This document shows, in pieces, positions 11,267-19,889 of a DNA stretch of 64,000 nucleotides. This stretch comes from Rhodopseudomonas palustris (GTDB lineage Bacteria; Pseudomonadota; Alphaproteobacteria; Rhizobiales; Xanthobacteraceae), in NCBI RefSeq assembly GCF_003591005.1, contig NZ_QYYD01000007.1:62001-126000 (forward strand), written 5' to 3'. A program made the position numbers and the translations under genes. Every line of letters begins with the position of its first letter. Position 1 is the first letter of the stretch. The notes under the pieces are model-generated. The model was not told the origin of the DNA and did not search any database. It saw nothing but the letters and a program-made list of their open reading frames with translations.

Positions 11267-11291
11267 GGAACAATGTTCCATACGGCGCGTT
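11267..11291 (+). promoter_or_regulatory. Candidate EcfG (general stress sigma factor) promoter
   Basis: GGAAC (11267-11271), a 16-base spacer, then CGTT (11288-11291): an exact match to the alphaproteobacterial EcfG consensus GGAAC-N16/17-CGTT. It lies about 100 bases before the histidine kinase start, in the correct orientation. The -35 element is also half of the small palindrome GGAAC-AAT-GTTCC. Confidence 0.55.
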
Positions 11292-11392
11292 GTCATGTGT
11301 CGTCACTCAGGCGGTCGGTACGAACGCTCATCACAGCTTTCGTGTATGGCTGACAACTCGCGTCCCGTGACCGCTCCAGAATCGACAGCGAT

Positions 11393-12598
11393 ATGCCTAC
11401 CGAACAGAGGCCGGTTTATCCGACAGCCTCCGATACCTCGCACGATCATCTTCAGGACGAACTTCCCTACCGCCGCCGTCAGCAGGCTCTCCTGCGCGAA
11501 TTCGGAACGGCCGCGCTTCAGACGCGCGATTTTCAGCAGATTCTGCGGCAGGCCGCCAATCTCAGCGCGCGTGGCTCGGGATGCGCCTACGCCAAGGTTC
11601 TTGAATACGATCCGGGCGGAAAGCGCCTGGTGGTGCGTGCCGGGATCGGCTGGCCCGCCGGCACGATAGATCACGTGTCGCTCGGCGCCGACATCGAGTC
11701 ACCCGCCGGCTATGCGTTTCAGACCGGGCAATCGGTTATTTCCAATCATCTGCAGAAAGAGACGCGTTTCCGGACGCCGAAACTTCTGGCCGACCACGGC
11801 ATCCGGCGTGCCATCAACGTCCTGATCCGACGCGGCGGCGAGGGCAACACACCGTTCGGGATTCTCGAGGCGGACAGTCCCGATCCGGGGCAGTTCGACG
11901 ATGCCGATGCAGACTTTCTCGCCGGCTTCGCCGGTCTGCTCGGCATCGCCATCGAACGCCAGCATGCCGATGCGAAGCTTCAGGCCGCGCTCGACCACGA
12001 GGAGTTGCTGACGCGGGAAATGAGCCATCGGGTCAAGAACAGCCTGACATCGGTGGTCGGCCTGCTCCGCGTCCAGGCCCGCAGTTCGGACTCGGCCGAC
12101 GTCAAAAGCGCGCTGGAAAATGCAGCAATGCGCGTCGCCTCGATCGCGGAGGTGCACGATCATCTGTGGCGTGGCAGCAAGGTCGGCTTCGTCGATCTGT
12201 CCGATTTCGTCGGCCATCTTTGCAAGAATCTGCAGAGTTCGGCGCCGGAACACACGCTTCAATCCCGGTCCGACCCAATCATCCTGTCCGCCGACAAGGC
12301 GATACCTTTGGGTCTGCTGGTCAACGAGCTGGTCACCAACGCCGTCAAATACGCCTATGTCGACGGGCCTGGGGTGATCCGGATGGACGCCCGGGAGATC
12401 AACGGCCACCTGCTCGTCGAGATTTCCGATGAAGGCGCCGGTCTGCCCGACGAATTCGACATCAATCAGCCGCGTAAGAGCCTCGGCTTCCGGGTCATCA
12501 TCGGCCTGGTGCGACAATTGATGGGCGAACTCACGATCTCGAAGAACATCCCCCAGGGTGCGCTTTTCACCATCAAATTCCCGCTCGACCCGCCGTGA
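11393..12598 (+). CDS. GAF-domain sensor histidine kinase of the HisKA_2/HWE type
   Basis: 401 residues without membrane segments, so cytoplasmic. Residues about 30-190 form a GAF sensor domain (LREFGTAALQTRDFQQILRQ to GLLGIAIERQHADAK). The kinase core begins LTREMSHRVKNSLTSVVGLL with the phospho-acceptor H212 in an SHRVKN box typical of HisKA_2 rather than classic HisKA. The ATPase domain follows with LLVNELVTNAVKYA and SDEGAGLP. In alphaproteobacteria such kinases often feed the PhyR/NepR/EcfG general stress pathway, and the gene has a candidate EcfG promoter. A single-domain receiver follows 75 bases downstream. The signal sensed is unknown. Confidence 0.9.
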   Translation: MPTEQRPVYPTASDTSHDHLQDELPYRRRQQALLREFGTAALQTRDFQQILRQAANLSARGSGCAYAKVLEYDPGGKRLVVRAGIGWPAGTIDHVSLGADIESPAGYAFQTGQSVISNHLQKETRFRTPKLLADHGIRRAINVLIRRGGEGNTPFGILEADSPDPGQFDDADADFLAGFAGLLGIAIERQHADAKLQAALDHEELLTREMSHRVKNSLTSVVGLLRVQARSSDSADVKSALENAAMRVASIAEVHDHLWRGSKVGFVDLSDFVGHLCKNLQSSAPEHTLQSRSDPIILSADKAIPLGLLVNELVTNAVKYAYVDGPGVIRMDAREINGHLLVEISDEGAGLPDEFDINQPRKSLGFRVIIGLVRQLMGELTISKNIPQGALFTIKFPLDPP

Positions 12599-12673
12599 GG
12601 AACACGTGATGCACGAATGCACGTCACCTTCCTGGCCCCGCGCCATCCGCCAATTATTGTGAGTCCCCATTTC

Positions 12674-13051
12674 ATGCCTTCAAGCCCGCACAGAATCCGC
12701 ATCCTCGTCGTCGAAGATGAAACGTTCATTCGCATGGACGTGGTCGAGATGCTGATCGAGGCGGGGTTCGACGTCGTGGAGGCGGTGAGCGCTGACGAAG
12801 GCATTCGCACGCTCGAGCGCGATCCCGATATCCGGCTGATGTTCACTGACATCGATATGCCGGGCGCAATGAACGGGCTGAAACTTGCCGCCGCGGTTCG
12901 GGAACGGTGGCCGCCGATCAGGATCATCGCGACCTCGGGGCAATTCAAACTGCAGGATGGGGATCTCCCGCCGGACGCCCGGTTCTTCGTCAAACCCTGT
13001 CAACCAGCGCAGATCATCAACGCCATTCGCGAGCTGACCGGCGGAGCCTGA
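12674..13051 (+). CDS. Single-domain response regulator (receiver only)
   Basis: About 125 residues forming one receiver domain: ILVVEDETFIRMDVVEML with the acidic pocket, phospho-acceptor D59 in LMFTDIDMPG, and FFVKP with the conserved lysine. There is no output domain, so it probably acts as a phosphate sink, shuttle or protein-protein switch for the kinase just upstream, as LovR does beside LovK in Caulobacter. The start is uncertain: ATG 12674 begins at the usual domain border, while an in-frame ATG at 12617 would add 19 residues. A 17-codon frame (12609-12662) with a fair GAGGAA site ends just before 12674 and could couple translation. Confidence 0.88.
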   Translation: MPSSPHRIRILVVEDETFIRMDVVEMLIEAGFDVVEAVSADEGIRTLERDPDIRLMFTDIDMPGAMNGLKLAAAVRERWPPIRIIATSGQFKLQDGDLPPDARFFVKPCQPAQIINAIRELTGGA

Positions 13052-13134
13052 CGCCCCCGCCTCGCCGGATCGCGGCCGCGCGCTGCGCGGCCTCGCTGCA
13101 ATGCCCGAAGCCCGGGCGAGAAAGACGGCTCTCC

Positions 13135-13866
13135 ATGACGATCGGACGAATAGTGATAGCGGCTGCGGTGTTCAGCGCCGTCGGCATGACACAAGCGCTG
13201 GCCGAGTGCGAACTCGCCGATGCCCGGCTGGAAGAAGCGATCCAGGACAACCCGCGATTTCGGGGGCCGGCGAATAGTCAGTCGGTCCGCGACCTCAGGA
13301 GTCTGCGCGACGCGGCCCTGACGCTTCGATCTTATGGCCGCCACGACGACTGCGAGCGTCTCCTCGCCAATATTCGCGAACTCATCGCCGGACCGCCGAT
13401 GGGATCGCTGGGCGACAATGACGAGGAGCAGGCCGATATTCAGAATGCTGCACGCGAGCCGAAGGTCCGGCACGGGGCGCCGTTGGGCAGCCGTGACAAG
13501 AAGGGCGCCAGACCGCTGATCCGGATCGACCAGCTGACGCCCGGATTGCGCACCGATCAGATGATCGGGGCGGAAGTCCGCAGTGCCGACGACAAGATCG
13601 TCGGCGAGGTCCGCAACATCGTGTTCGGCACCAAGGACGGCCGGGACTACGCGATCGTCGCCTCGGGAGGTTTCTTCACCACCGGCAAGGACAGCATCGT
13701 CGTCCCGATCAAGTCACTCAAGGTGACGCAGGATCGATCGAGCTTCTTCCTGCCGATAGCCAAGGACGTCATGCAAAAGGTGCCGCTGATGCCCGACCAG
13801 GACTACAACTGGCTCTCCGATCAAGCCTGGCGCACCCGCAACGACGCGTTCTTTGCCGCACCCTGA
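13135..13866 (+). CDS. Exported PRC-barrel domain protein
   Basis: 243 residues. A signal peptide (MTIGRIVIAAAVFSAVGMTQ, ending ALA) is followed by a helical, charged region with two cysteines, then a PRC-barrel domain from about residue 140: LRTDQMIGAEVRSADDKIVG, EVRNIVFGTKDG and IVVPIKSLKV. PRC-barrel proteins of this kind are common periplasmic stress or envelope proteins in Rhizobiales, with no fixed enzymatic role. The gene lies 84 bases after the response regulator and may belong to the same transcript, which would place it in the general stress response. Confidence 0.82.
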   Translation: MTIGRIVIAAAVFSAVGMTQALAECELADARLEEAIQDNPRFRGPANSQSVRDLRSLRDAALTLRSYGRHDDCERLLANIRELIAGPPMGSLGDNDEEQADIQNAAREPKVRHGAPLGSRDKKGARPLIRIDQLTPGLRTDQMIGAEVRSADDKIVGEVRNIVFGTKDGRDYAIVASGGFFTTGKDSIVVPIKSLKVTQDRSSFFLPIAKDVMQKVPLMPDQDYNWLSDQAWRTRNDAFFAAP

Positions 13867-13902
13867 ACGGTCGTATCGCTGTGCTGACCCCGGCGCGGAC
13901 CA

Positions 13903-14982
13903 TCAATCGTCGAGATCGTCCGGGCTGCGGCCGAACCAGTGGACGATGCCGGGCGTGACGATCGAGACGTAGATGAAGCGCGACAGATGGTGTGCGCCGA
14001 CGAACACCGGATCGATGTGCAGGGTCAGCGCCAGCGCCATCATGGCGTCCATCGCGCCGGGGGAGAACGCCACCACCAGATCGGCGAGCCGGACAGGCGT
14101 GGTCAGGATGATGCCAACCACGAAGACGGCCGAGATCGCGATCGCCACCGCGAAGGAGCCGAGCGCGGCGCCGAGATAGCTGAGGATGGTGCGGGCCTTG
14201 ATAGCGCCGAAGCGCGAGCCGATCAGCGTGCCGATGCCGACCAGCGCCGGCAGATAGGCCCATTGCGGCAGCGTGCCCTCGACCAGTCCGGAGCCGTGCA
14301 GCACCGAGGAGCCGAGCATCGCGCCGAACATCCAGCTGGCCGGAAAATTGATCAGCCGCAGCAGCAGCGAGGCGGCGATCGCGACCGCCGACAATTCGAG
14401 CAGCACCAGCGGCGTCGCCTCCGGCCCGCGCGACGGCAGCGGACCATGCGCCATCATGCCGGTCGCCGCCAGCAGCAGCGGCACCGCGCTGGTCAGGATG
14501 ATGACCCGCATGATCTGCACTACGGCGATACCCGGCACGTTCGCCTTGCGCTCGGTTGCCAGCATGATGATCTGCGACAACGCCCCCGGACTGCCGGCGA
14601 GCAGCGCCGAGGTGCGATCCCAGCCGTGCACCCGCTGCAGATAGATGCTGCTGCCGAAAGTGGCGCAGAACGTCGCCACCGCCAGCAGTCCGATCGTCAC
14701 CGGATAGGACGACAGATTGTGGATCATCTGCGGCGACACCATCGAGCCGAGCGAGACGCCGAGCGCCATCAGCACGATATGCGACAAGGGCGGCGGCAGC
14801 CCCATCTTGCGTCCGGCAAGGCCCGCAGCCGCCACCGCCACCATCGCGCCGGTGATCAGCCCGCCGGGAAGCTGAGCCCAATAGGACAACCCGCCACCGG
14901 CGGCGCCGATCGCGATGGTTTCGAGCACGTTCAAAGTCTTGGACCGCAGGCTCGGCGCGGCGAGAGTTGTATTTTCTGACAC
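13903..14982 (-). CDS. AbrB family membrane transporter-like protein (PF05145)
   Basis: 359 residues with about ten membrane segments arranged as two similar halves: AQLPGGLITGAMVAVA with HIVLMALGVSLGSMVSP in the first, INFPASWMFGAMLGSSVLH with YLPALVGIGTLIGSRFG in the second. GSPGALSQIIMLATE and FSPGAMDAMMALALTL mark the matching ends. This is the AbrB/AmoA-like family, often misnamed ammonia monooxygenase; the transported compound is unknown. GTG at 14982 follows AAGG. It stands alone, convergent with the PRC-barrel gene. Confidence 0.88.
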   Translation of the reverse strand: MSENTTLAAPSLRSKTLNVLETIAIGAAGGGLSYWAQLPGGLITGAMVAVAAAGLAGRKMGLPPPLSHIVLMALGVSLGSMVSPQMIHNLSSYPVTIGLLAVATFCATFGSSIYLQRVHGWDRTSALLAGSPGALSQIIMLATERKANVPGIAVVQIMRVIILTSAVPLLLAATGMMAHGPLPSRGPEATPLVLLELSAVAIAASLLLRLINFPASWMFGAMLGSSVLHGSGLVEGTLPQWAYLPALVGIGTLIGSRFGAIKARTILSYLGAALGSFAVAIAISAVFVVGIILTTPVRLADLVVAFSPGAMDAMMALALTLHIDPVFVGAHHLSRFIYVSIVTPGIVHWFGRSPDDLDD

Positions 14983-15150
14983 GCGACCTTATGGCAAATC
15001 AAAATACCGCCGGCAAATGCGAACCACGCGCGCGGCCATGCCCGAGGCGCGGGGGCAACGGTAATAGGCGCGAACTAATCAGTTGGCGATTGTCAGCCCC
15101 TCGCCCGGCGCTAGGATGCGGCGGTTTCACGACTGCAGGAGACCGGGACG

Positions 15151-15687
15151 ATGACGGATCGAAGTTTGACGAAACTTACAGCCGGTGCGTTTCTCATGAT
15201 GCTGGGCTCCGCAGCGCCCAGCTACGCGCTGACTGCTCAGGAATGCAGCGCCAAGTATCAGGCCGCCAAGACTGCCGGCACGCTCGACGGCCAGAGCTGG
15301 AACGATTTCCGCAGGGCGCAATGTGCCGAGGTCAGCACTCCCGCGGCATCCGACGACAAGGCTGCCGCGACCGAGCCGAAAGCTTCGGAAATTAAGAGTA
15401 CGGAAACCAAGGCTTCGGAGATCAAGCCGGCGGAGCCCAAAGCGGCAGACACCAAACCGGCCGCAAGGCCGAAGGCCGCCGCAGCGCCGGCGACCCCTGC
15501 CGGCCCCGCCACCTATCCAACCGCGGTCGATCCGAAGTTCGCCAAGGAGCCCGCCACGCGCGCCCGGCTGCACACCTGTGCCGAACAGTGGAAAGCCAAC
15601 AAGGCCGCCAACACCACCGGCGGCCTGAAGTGGATCCAGAAGGGGGGCGGCTACTGGAGCGAGTGCAACAAGCGGTTGAAGGGCTGA
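15151..15687 (+). CDS. Exported Lys/Ala-rich protein with an internal cysteine-motif duplication
   Basis: 178 residues. A signal peptide ends near APSYA. The mature part has a first motif ECSAKYQAAK...WNDFRRAQC, a low-complexity linker of repeated KASEIK/STETK/PAEPK units (about residues 70-125), and a second motif TCAEQWKANK...GGYWSECNKRLKG. The two Cys-bounded motifs look like diverged copies, each probably closing a disulfide in the periplasm. I do not know a function; similar proteins are frequent in Bradyrhizobiaceae. ATG at 15151 follows AGGAGA. Confidence 0.75.
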   Translation: MTDRSLTKLTAGAFLMMLGSAAPSYALTAQECSAKYQAAKTAGTLDGQSWNDFRRAQCAEVSTPAASDDKAAATEPKASEIKSTETKASEIKPAEPKAADTKPAARPKAAAAPATPAGPATYPTAVDPKFAKEPATRARLHTCAEQWKANKAANTTGGLKWIQKGGGYWSECNKRLKG

Positions 15688-15787
15688 CGCGGTAGTCCCG
15701 CCACGGCTCGACGCGCGCGGGACATTGATTTGACATGCCCGCGTGAAGCGGCTCATCGGTGCCCATCTCGCACATCCGGGGCATCGC

Positions 15788-16171
15788 ATGATCGCTAGTA
15801 TCGGACTCATTCTGCTTTGCCAGCTCACAGCCGAGGTGGTGGTTCGCGCGCTCGCGCTGCCACTGCCCGGCCCCGTGGTCGGGCTGGTGTTTCTGCTGCT
15901 GTTGTTGCTAGCGCGCGATCGCTTCGGCTGGCTGGCGATCGGACCGCTGCGCAATGAGGGCGTTGAAAATGCCTCGAAAGGCATGCTGGCGCATCTGTCG
16001 CTGCTGTTTGTGCCGGCCGGCGTCGGTGTCGTCCAGCAGCTCGACATGATCGCCAGCCACGGCATCGCGATCGCGCTGGTGCTGGCCGGCTCGGTGTTGA
16101 TCACGCTGCTGGCAACGGTGGCGACGTTCCTGGTCACGGCGCGGCTGCTGGCGATGTGGGGCGCCCGATGA
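15788..16171 (+). CDS. CidA/LrgA family membrane protein
   Basis: 127 residues with four hydrophobic helices. IGLILLCQLTAEVVVRAL, LPGPVVGLVFLLLLL and ASKGMLAHLSLLFVPAGVGVV match the holin-like CidA/LrgA family, whose LPLPGPVVG and LFVPAGVG motifs are diagnostic. These proteins work with LrgB/CidB partners and are linked to murein hydrolase control or to pyruvate or glycolate export in different bacteria. ATG 15788 matches the family start; a GTG at 15743 would add 15 polar residues. The stop overlaps the start of the LrgB gene (ATGA at 16168), so the two are translationally coupled. Confidence 0.9.
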   Translation: MIASIGLILLCQLTAEVVVRALALPLPGPVVGLVFLLLLLLARDRFGWLAIGPLRNEGVENASKGMLAHLSLLFVPAGVGVVQQLDMIASHGIAIALVLAGSVLITLLATVATFLVTARLLAMWGAR

Positions 16172-16890
16172 GCAGCAATCCGTTTTCGCTGTGGGTGTAT
16201 CTGTCGCAGACGCCGCTGTTGTGGCTGACGGTGACGCTGCTGGTCTACGCGGCGACCGATGCGGTGTCGCAGGCCACCGGACGCAACCCGCTGGTCAACC
16301 CGGTGCTGCATGCGATGTGGATCATCGGGGCGTTTCTATGGATCACCGGCACGTCCTACACGACCTATTTCGGCGGCGCGCAGTTCGTGCACTTCCTGCT
16401 TGGTCCCGCCACCGTGGCGCTCGCGGTGCCGCTTTATGAAAACCGTCATCAGGTCATCACCGCAATCCTGCCGATGGCGCTGGCGCTGGTGGTCGGCTGC
16501 ATCGCCGCGATCGTCTCGGTGGTGGTGCTGGCGCAGCTCGCCGGGCTGCCCAATGTCGTGGTGCTGTCGCTGGCGCCGAAATCGGTCACCGCCGGCGTCG
16601 CGATGGGCATCAGCGAATCGCTCCACGCCGATCCGTCGCTGACCGCCGTCGCGGTGATCATCACCGGCATCATGGGTGCTATTGTGGTGACGCCACTGAT
16701 GAACGCCATCGGCATTCGCGATTTCCGCGCCCGCGGTTTTGCGGTCGGCCTCGCCTCACACGGCATCGGCACCGCCCGCGCCTTCCAGGTCGACGCCATC
16801 GCCGGCGTGTTCGCCGGCATCGCCATGAGCCTCAACGCTCTGATCACCGCTCTGCTGGTGCCGGTGTTGGTGACGCTGCTGATGAAGTAG
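16168..16890 (+). CDS. LrgB/CidB family membrane protein
   Basis: 240 residues, all-helical membrane protein. LGPATVALAVPLYENRH, LAPKSVTAGVAMGISESLH, GIMGAIVVTPLMNAIGI and GLASHGIGTARAFQVD are the signature blocks of LrgB. It overlaps the CidA/LrgA gene by four bases, the usual two-gene arrangement. By analogy with plant PLGG1 (an LrgA/B fusion) it may move small organic acids such as glycolate; the antiholin role is the other proposal. No regulator gene is adjacent. Confidence 0.92.
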   Translation: MSSNPFSLWVYLSQTPLLWLTVTLLVYAATDAVSQATGRNPLVNPVLHAMWIIGAFLWITGTSYTTYFGGAQFVHFLLGPATVALAVPLYENRHQVITAILPMALALVVGCIAAIVSVVVLAQLAGLPNVVVLSLAPKSVTAGVAMGISESLHADPSLTAVAVIITGIMGAIVVTPLMNAIGIRDFRARGFAVGLASHGIGTARAFQVDAIAGVFAGIAMSLNALITALLVPVLVTLLMK

Positions 16891-16945
16891 ATGGCGACGC
16901 CGTTACTACACAGTCAGGTCGCGAGGCGCTCACCCCACCTCCGAC

Positions 16946-17047
16946 CGTCACCCTCCGCGAAAGCGGAGGGCCCAGTGTTGCAGAGCGTGGGCAAGTCACA
17001 CGAACGCCCTGGAATACTGGGTCGCACGGACGAGCCGGGCGATGACC
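16946..17047. repeat. Palindromic intergenic repeat, family E copy 1
   Basis: GTCACCCTCCGCGAAAGCGGAGGG at the left contains a GC hairpin. CCAGTGTTGCAGAGC and the inverse-type CTGGAATACTGGG are inside, and it ends in GCGATGACC. A clear relative lies at 22603-22707. It fills most of the 224-base gap after lrgB. Confidence 0.7.
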
Positions 17048-17114
17048 ACGGGGGTGGGGTGAACGCCGTGCCAACAACACAACAGCCCGACCTACAGCGC
17101 GCTACGCGCCTCTC

Positions 17115-18188
17115 TCAGTCTGTATTCGCCATCCACGTCAACAGCGCCGCACTGATCTCGCGCGGATAAGTGTGGCTGAGGTCGTCGATTTCGCGGTAGG
17201 TGACGTTGGCGCCGGTGGCGACCAAAGCCTGCTGGGCCTGGCGCGCGAGCTCGACCGGAAACATCCAGTCATGGCGGCCATGCACGATCTGAATCGGCAG
17301 GCCGCGCAGCCGGTCGGCGTCGGCCATACTGGCGATCATCGGATGAAAGCTGGCGGCGATCGGCGCCAGGTGCGTAAAGGGTGAGGCGGGACCGAGCCCG
17401 CTCACGTAGCAAAAGGTGCCGCCGTCGCTGAGCCCCGTCAGCAGCAGCCGCTCTGGATCGATCGACCAGCGCGAGCGGATGAATGCGACGATCCTGTCGA
17501 GGTTCGGCGTATCGGTATCCTCGCCCTTCAGCGCCCAGGTCGGCCCGAGCGCGGTCGGCGCCACCACGATGGCGCCGTGGCTGCGCGCTGCGCGCAGCCA
17601 GCTCCACAGGAACAGGCGGCCGTGGCCGCTGCCGCCATGCAGCGCCACCACCAGCGGCCAGGCGCGATCCGGGTCGTAGGTCTCGGGCACGTAAAACGAG
17701 AAGCCGCCGCGGCTGCCGGGCTCGTTGTCGTGATGAAACACGCCGCTGTCGGGATGCTTCGGCTGCGCGAGGCGCACGCGCAGATCCTCGTCGGCACGGG
17801 CGTTCTCGTCAAGGAACAGGTCCGACACCGGCGGCAGCGTCGCGGCGAGCGGATACAGCGCCTCCATCGCCTGCGGCAGATGCCGCAGCGCGCGAAACAC
17901 GGTGACGAGATCGCCGTCGCCGGACTCGGCCTTGCGTAGTCCGTCGAACGCCGCTGTCACATGATCAGCCGCCACCTGCAGCGGGCCACGCAGATGCGCG
18001 AACGCGTCCGGCCAATTCGCCAGCCGCGGCACCTCGGCGCGCAGATCGGCGTCCGGCGCACCCGCCATCCGCATCACCTCGCCGAAGTCCGGCGGGTGCA
18101 GATAGCGCGCGACGAAGCCGAGCGTTTCGATCGATTGCAGCAGCGGCGGCAGCAGCGCCACGATGTCGTCGACGACGGCGTCGCTCAT
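17115..18188 (-). CDS. Serine hydrolase of the phospholipase/carboxylesterase type
   Basis: About 357 residues. The N-terminal third is helical and specific to this subgroup. The catalytic alpha/beta-hydrolase domain begins near residue 160 (FSFYVPETYDP, PLVVALHGGSGHG oxyanion region), with nucleophile serine in LLTGLSDGGTF, the acid in VHGRHDWMFPV and histidine in DDLSHTYPRE. No signal peptide is seen, so it is cytoplasmic. The start at 18188 (MSDAVVDD) follows GAGGAAGGAAG; a further 12-residue extension is open but less likely. The substrate is unknown. It is convergent with lrgB across a repeat. Confidence 0.85.
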   Translation of the reverse strand: MSDAVVDDIVALLPPLLQSIETLGFVARYLHPPDFGEVMRMAGAPDADLRAEVPRLANWPDAFAHLRGPLQVAADHVTAAFDGLRKAESGDGDLVTVFRALRHLPQAMEALYPLAATLPPVSDLFLDENARADEDLRVRLAQPKHPDSGVFHHDNEPGSRGGFSFYVPETYDPDRAWPLVVALHGGSGHGRLFLWSWLRAARSHGAIVVAPTALGPTWALKGEDTDTPNLDRIVAFIRSRWSIDPERLLLTGLSDGGTFCYVSGLGPASPFTHLAPIAASFHPMIASMADADRLRGLPIQIVHGRHDWMFPVELARQAQQALVATGANVTYREIDDLSHTYPREISAALLTWMANTD

Positions 18189-18748
18189 CCGGCTTCCTTC
18201 CTCAATGATTCGGCTGCGCGACATCGCTGCGCACGGCTGCGGGCAACACTGTCAGTGCTGGGTACAAACCGCAAATCTGGCTGTCTCCTGGCTCGGCCGT
18301 GTCTTGCGGCAAGCATGGTCGTCCTGCCGTCCTCGGCCTTCCGGGGCTCGTGTGTAGTTCCGATACAAGCCCGAGGTGAGGCGGAGTGAGTGACGGCGTC
18401 GCCGCCGCCCCGAAGCTCGGCCTGGCGTTGGCCGCGGATGTTGCGGCGCGGAACTCTTGCTTGGCACATTTCTCCCGCCTGCCTCTCCAGGGCTAATGGA
18501 CGGACCTTCATCGTCATACGCGGTTTCGCACTTGGACGGCGGCAGCGGGCAGCTGCTCGGCGAGTCCGCCGAGCATTTCAATTCCCTTTGTAATGACTTA
18601 CCGTGCGGAGGGAGATGTGCAGACCGGCACGGTCGAACGGCGGCTTGCGTGAGCGCCGATGAAGGCTGACGGAATGTCGCGGGTCGAGCGGAGCGATTGA
18701 CAGTTCTGGTCGTTGTGCTCTGCCACCACAAAGGGGATCACATTGGGA
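18189..18748. other. Intergenic region with no recognised gene
   Basis: 560 bases between the divergent hydrolase and the AI-2E permease. Short frames on both strands encode Arg/Ser/Cys-rich sequences without ribosome sites, and I do not trust them. A TTGACA at 18697 could be a -35 element for the permease gene, but no good -10 follows. The region probably holds both promoters. Confidence 0.5.
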
Positions 18749-19885
18749 ATGCGTGCGTCGGAGAACCCGTTCTTCATCCTGCTGCTGGTGGCGGTCTCGA
18801 TCGGCTTCGGCTGGATCCTGCTGCCGCTCTATAGCGCGGTGCTCTGGGGCATGGTGATGGCGATCATCTTCGCGCCGCTCAACCGGCGGTTCACCCAGCT
18901 GCTCGACGGCCGCCGCAATCTCGCGGCGCTGGCGACGCTGCTGATCATCGTCATGCTGGTCCTGCTGCCGCTGTCGCTGATCGGCGCCGCTCTGGCGCAG
19001 GAGGCCAGCGCAATGTATCGGCGGGTGGAATCCGGCGATCTCGATGTCCTGCGCTATCTGAAGCAGCTGATCGCCGAGCCGCCGGGCTGGATCAGCGGCG
19101 TTCTCGACCGCTTCAACATCGGCAGCCTCGCCGATCTGCAGCAGCGGCTGTCGAGCGGGTTGATGCAAGGCAGCCAGTATATCGCCAGCCAGGCGATCGG
19201 CATCGGCCAGGGTACGCTCGACGTCGTGGTGAACCTCGGCGTGATGCTATATCTGCTGTTCTTCCTGCTGCGCGATGGCGATCTGTTGGCGGGCCGCATC
19301 CGGCGCGCGATTCCACTGCCGGTCGAGCAGGAAAGCCAGCTGCTGCGCAAATTCGCCGTGGTGATCCGTGCCACCGTCAAGGGCAACATGCTGATCGCGC
19401 TGATCCAGGGCGCGCTCGGCGGCGTAATCTTCTATCTGCTCGGCATCAAGGGCGCGCTGTTGTGGGGCGTGGTGATGTCGTTCCTGTCGCTGCTGCCGGC
19501 GGTCGGCGCCGGCCTGGTCTGGCTGCCGGTGGCGATCTACATGCTGGCCACCGGATCGATCTGGCAGGGCGTCGTGCTGATCGCGTTCGGCACGCTGGTG
19601 ATCGGCATGGTCGACAACGTGCTACGCCCGGTATTGGTCGGCAAGGACACCAGAATGCCGGACTATGTGGTGTTGATCTCGACGCTCGGCGGCCTGCAGG
19701 TGTTCGGCCTCAACGGCTTCATCATCGGTCCAGTGATCGCGGCGCTGTTCATCGCCACCTGGGACATTTTCTCGATCTCCCGGCAGCCGGCCGAGACGCA
19801 GGCGCTGACGTCCGGTGCTCCGATGGCGGGACCTGTCGTCGCCGATGCCCCGGGCCACGTGGCTGCGGTGCGCGCGGGCGACTGA
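18749..19885 (+). CDS. AI-2E family permease (UPF0118/TqsA-PerM type)
   Basis: 378 residues with about eight membrane segments. ENPFFILLLVAVSIGFGWIL and WGMVMAIIFAPLNRRF open the family fold. A helical periplasmic/cytosolic middle and the conserved second half follow: FLLRDGDLLAGRIRRAIPLP, IALIQGALGGVIFYLLGIK, LLPAVGAGLVWLP and LRPVLVGKDTRMPD. The family includes the autoinducer-2 exporter TqsA and Na+/H+ antiporters, so the substrate cannot be called. ATG at 18749 is preferred over a GTG at 18713. It stands alone. Confidence 0.9.
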   Translation: MRASENPFFILLLVAVSIGFGWILLPLYSAVLWGMVMAIIFAPLNRRFTQLLDGRRNLAALATLLIIVMLVLLPLSLIGAALAQEASAMYRRVESGDLDVLRYLKQLIAEPPGWISGVLDRFNIGSLADLQQRLSSGLMQGSQYIASQAIGIGQGTLDVVVNLGVMLYLLFFLLRDGDLLAGRIRRAIPLPVEQESQLLRKFAVVIRATVKGNMLIALIQGALGGVIFYLLGIKGALLWGVVMSFLSLLPAVGAGLVWLPVAIYMLATGSIWQGVVLIAFGTLVIGMVDNVLRPVLVGKDTRMPDYVVLISTLGGLQVFGLNGFIIGPVIAALFIATWDIFSISRQPAETQALTSGAPMAGPVVADAPGHVAAVRAGD

Positions 19886-19889
19886 TCCG

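Noticed and set aside
18457-18669. 70-codon plus-strand frame between the hydrolase and AI-2E genes
   Set aside because: No ribosome site, no hydrophobic or domain pattern, and Ser/Gly/Cys-rich translation; more likely promoter DNA.
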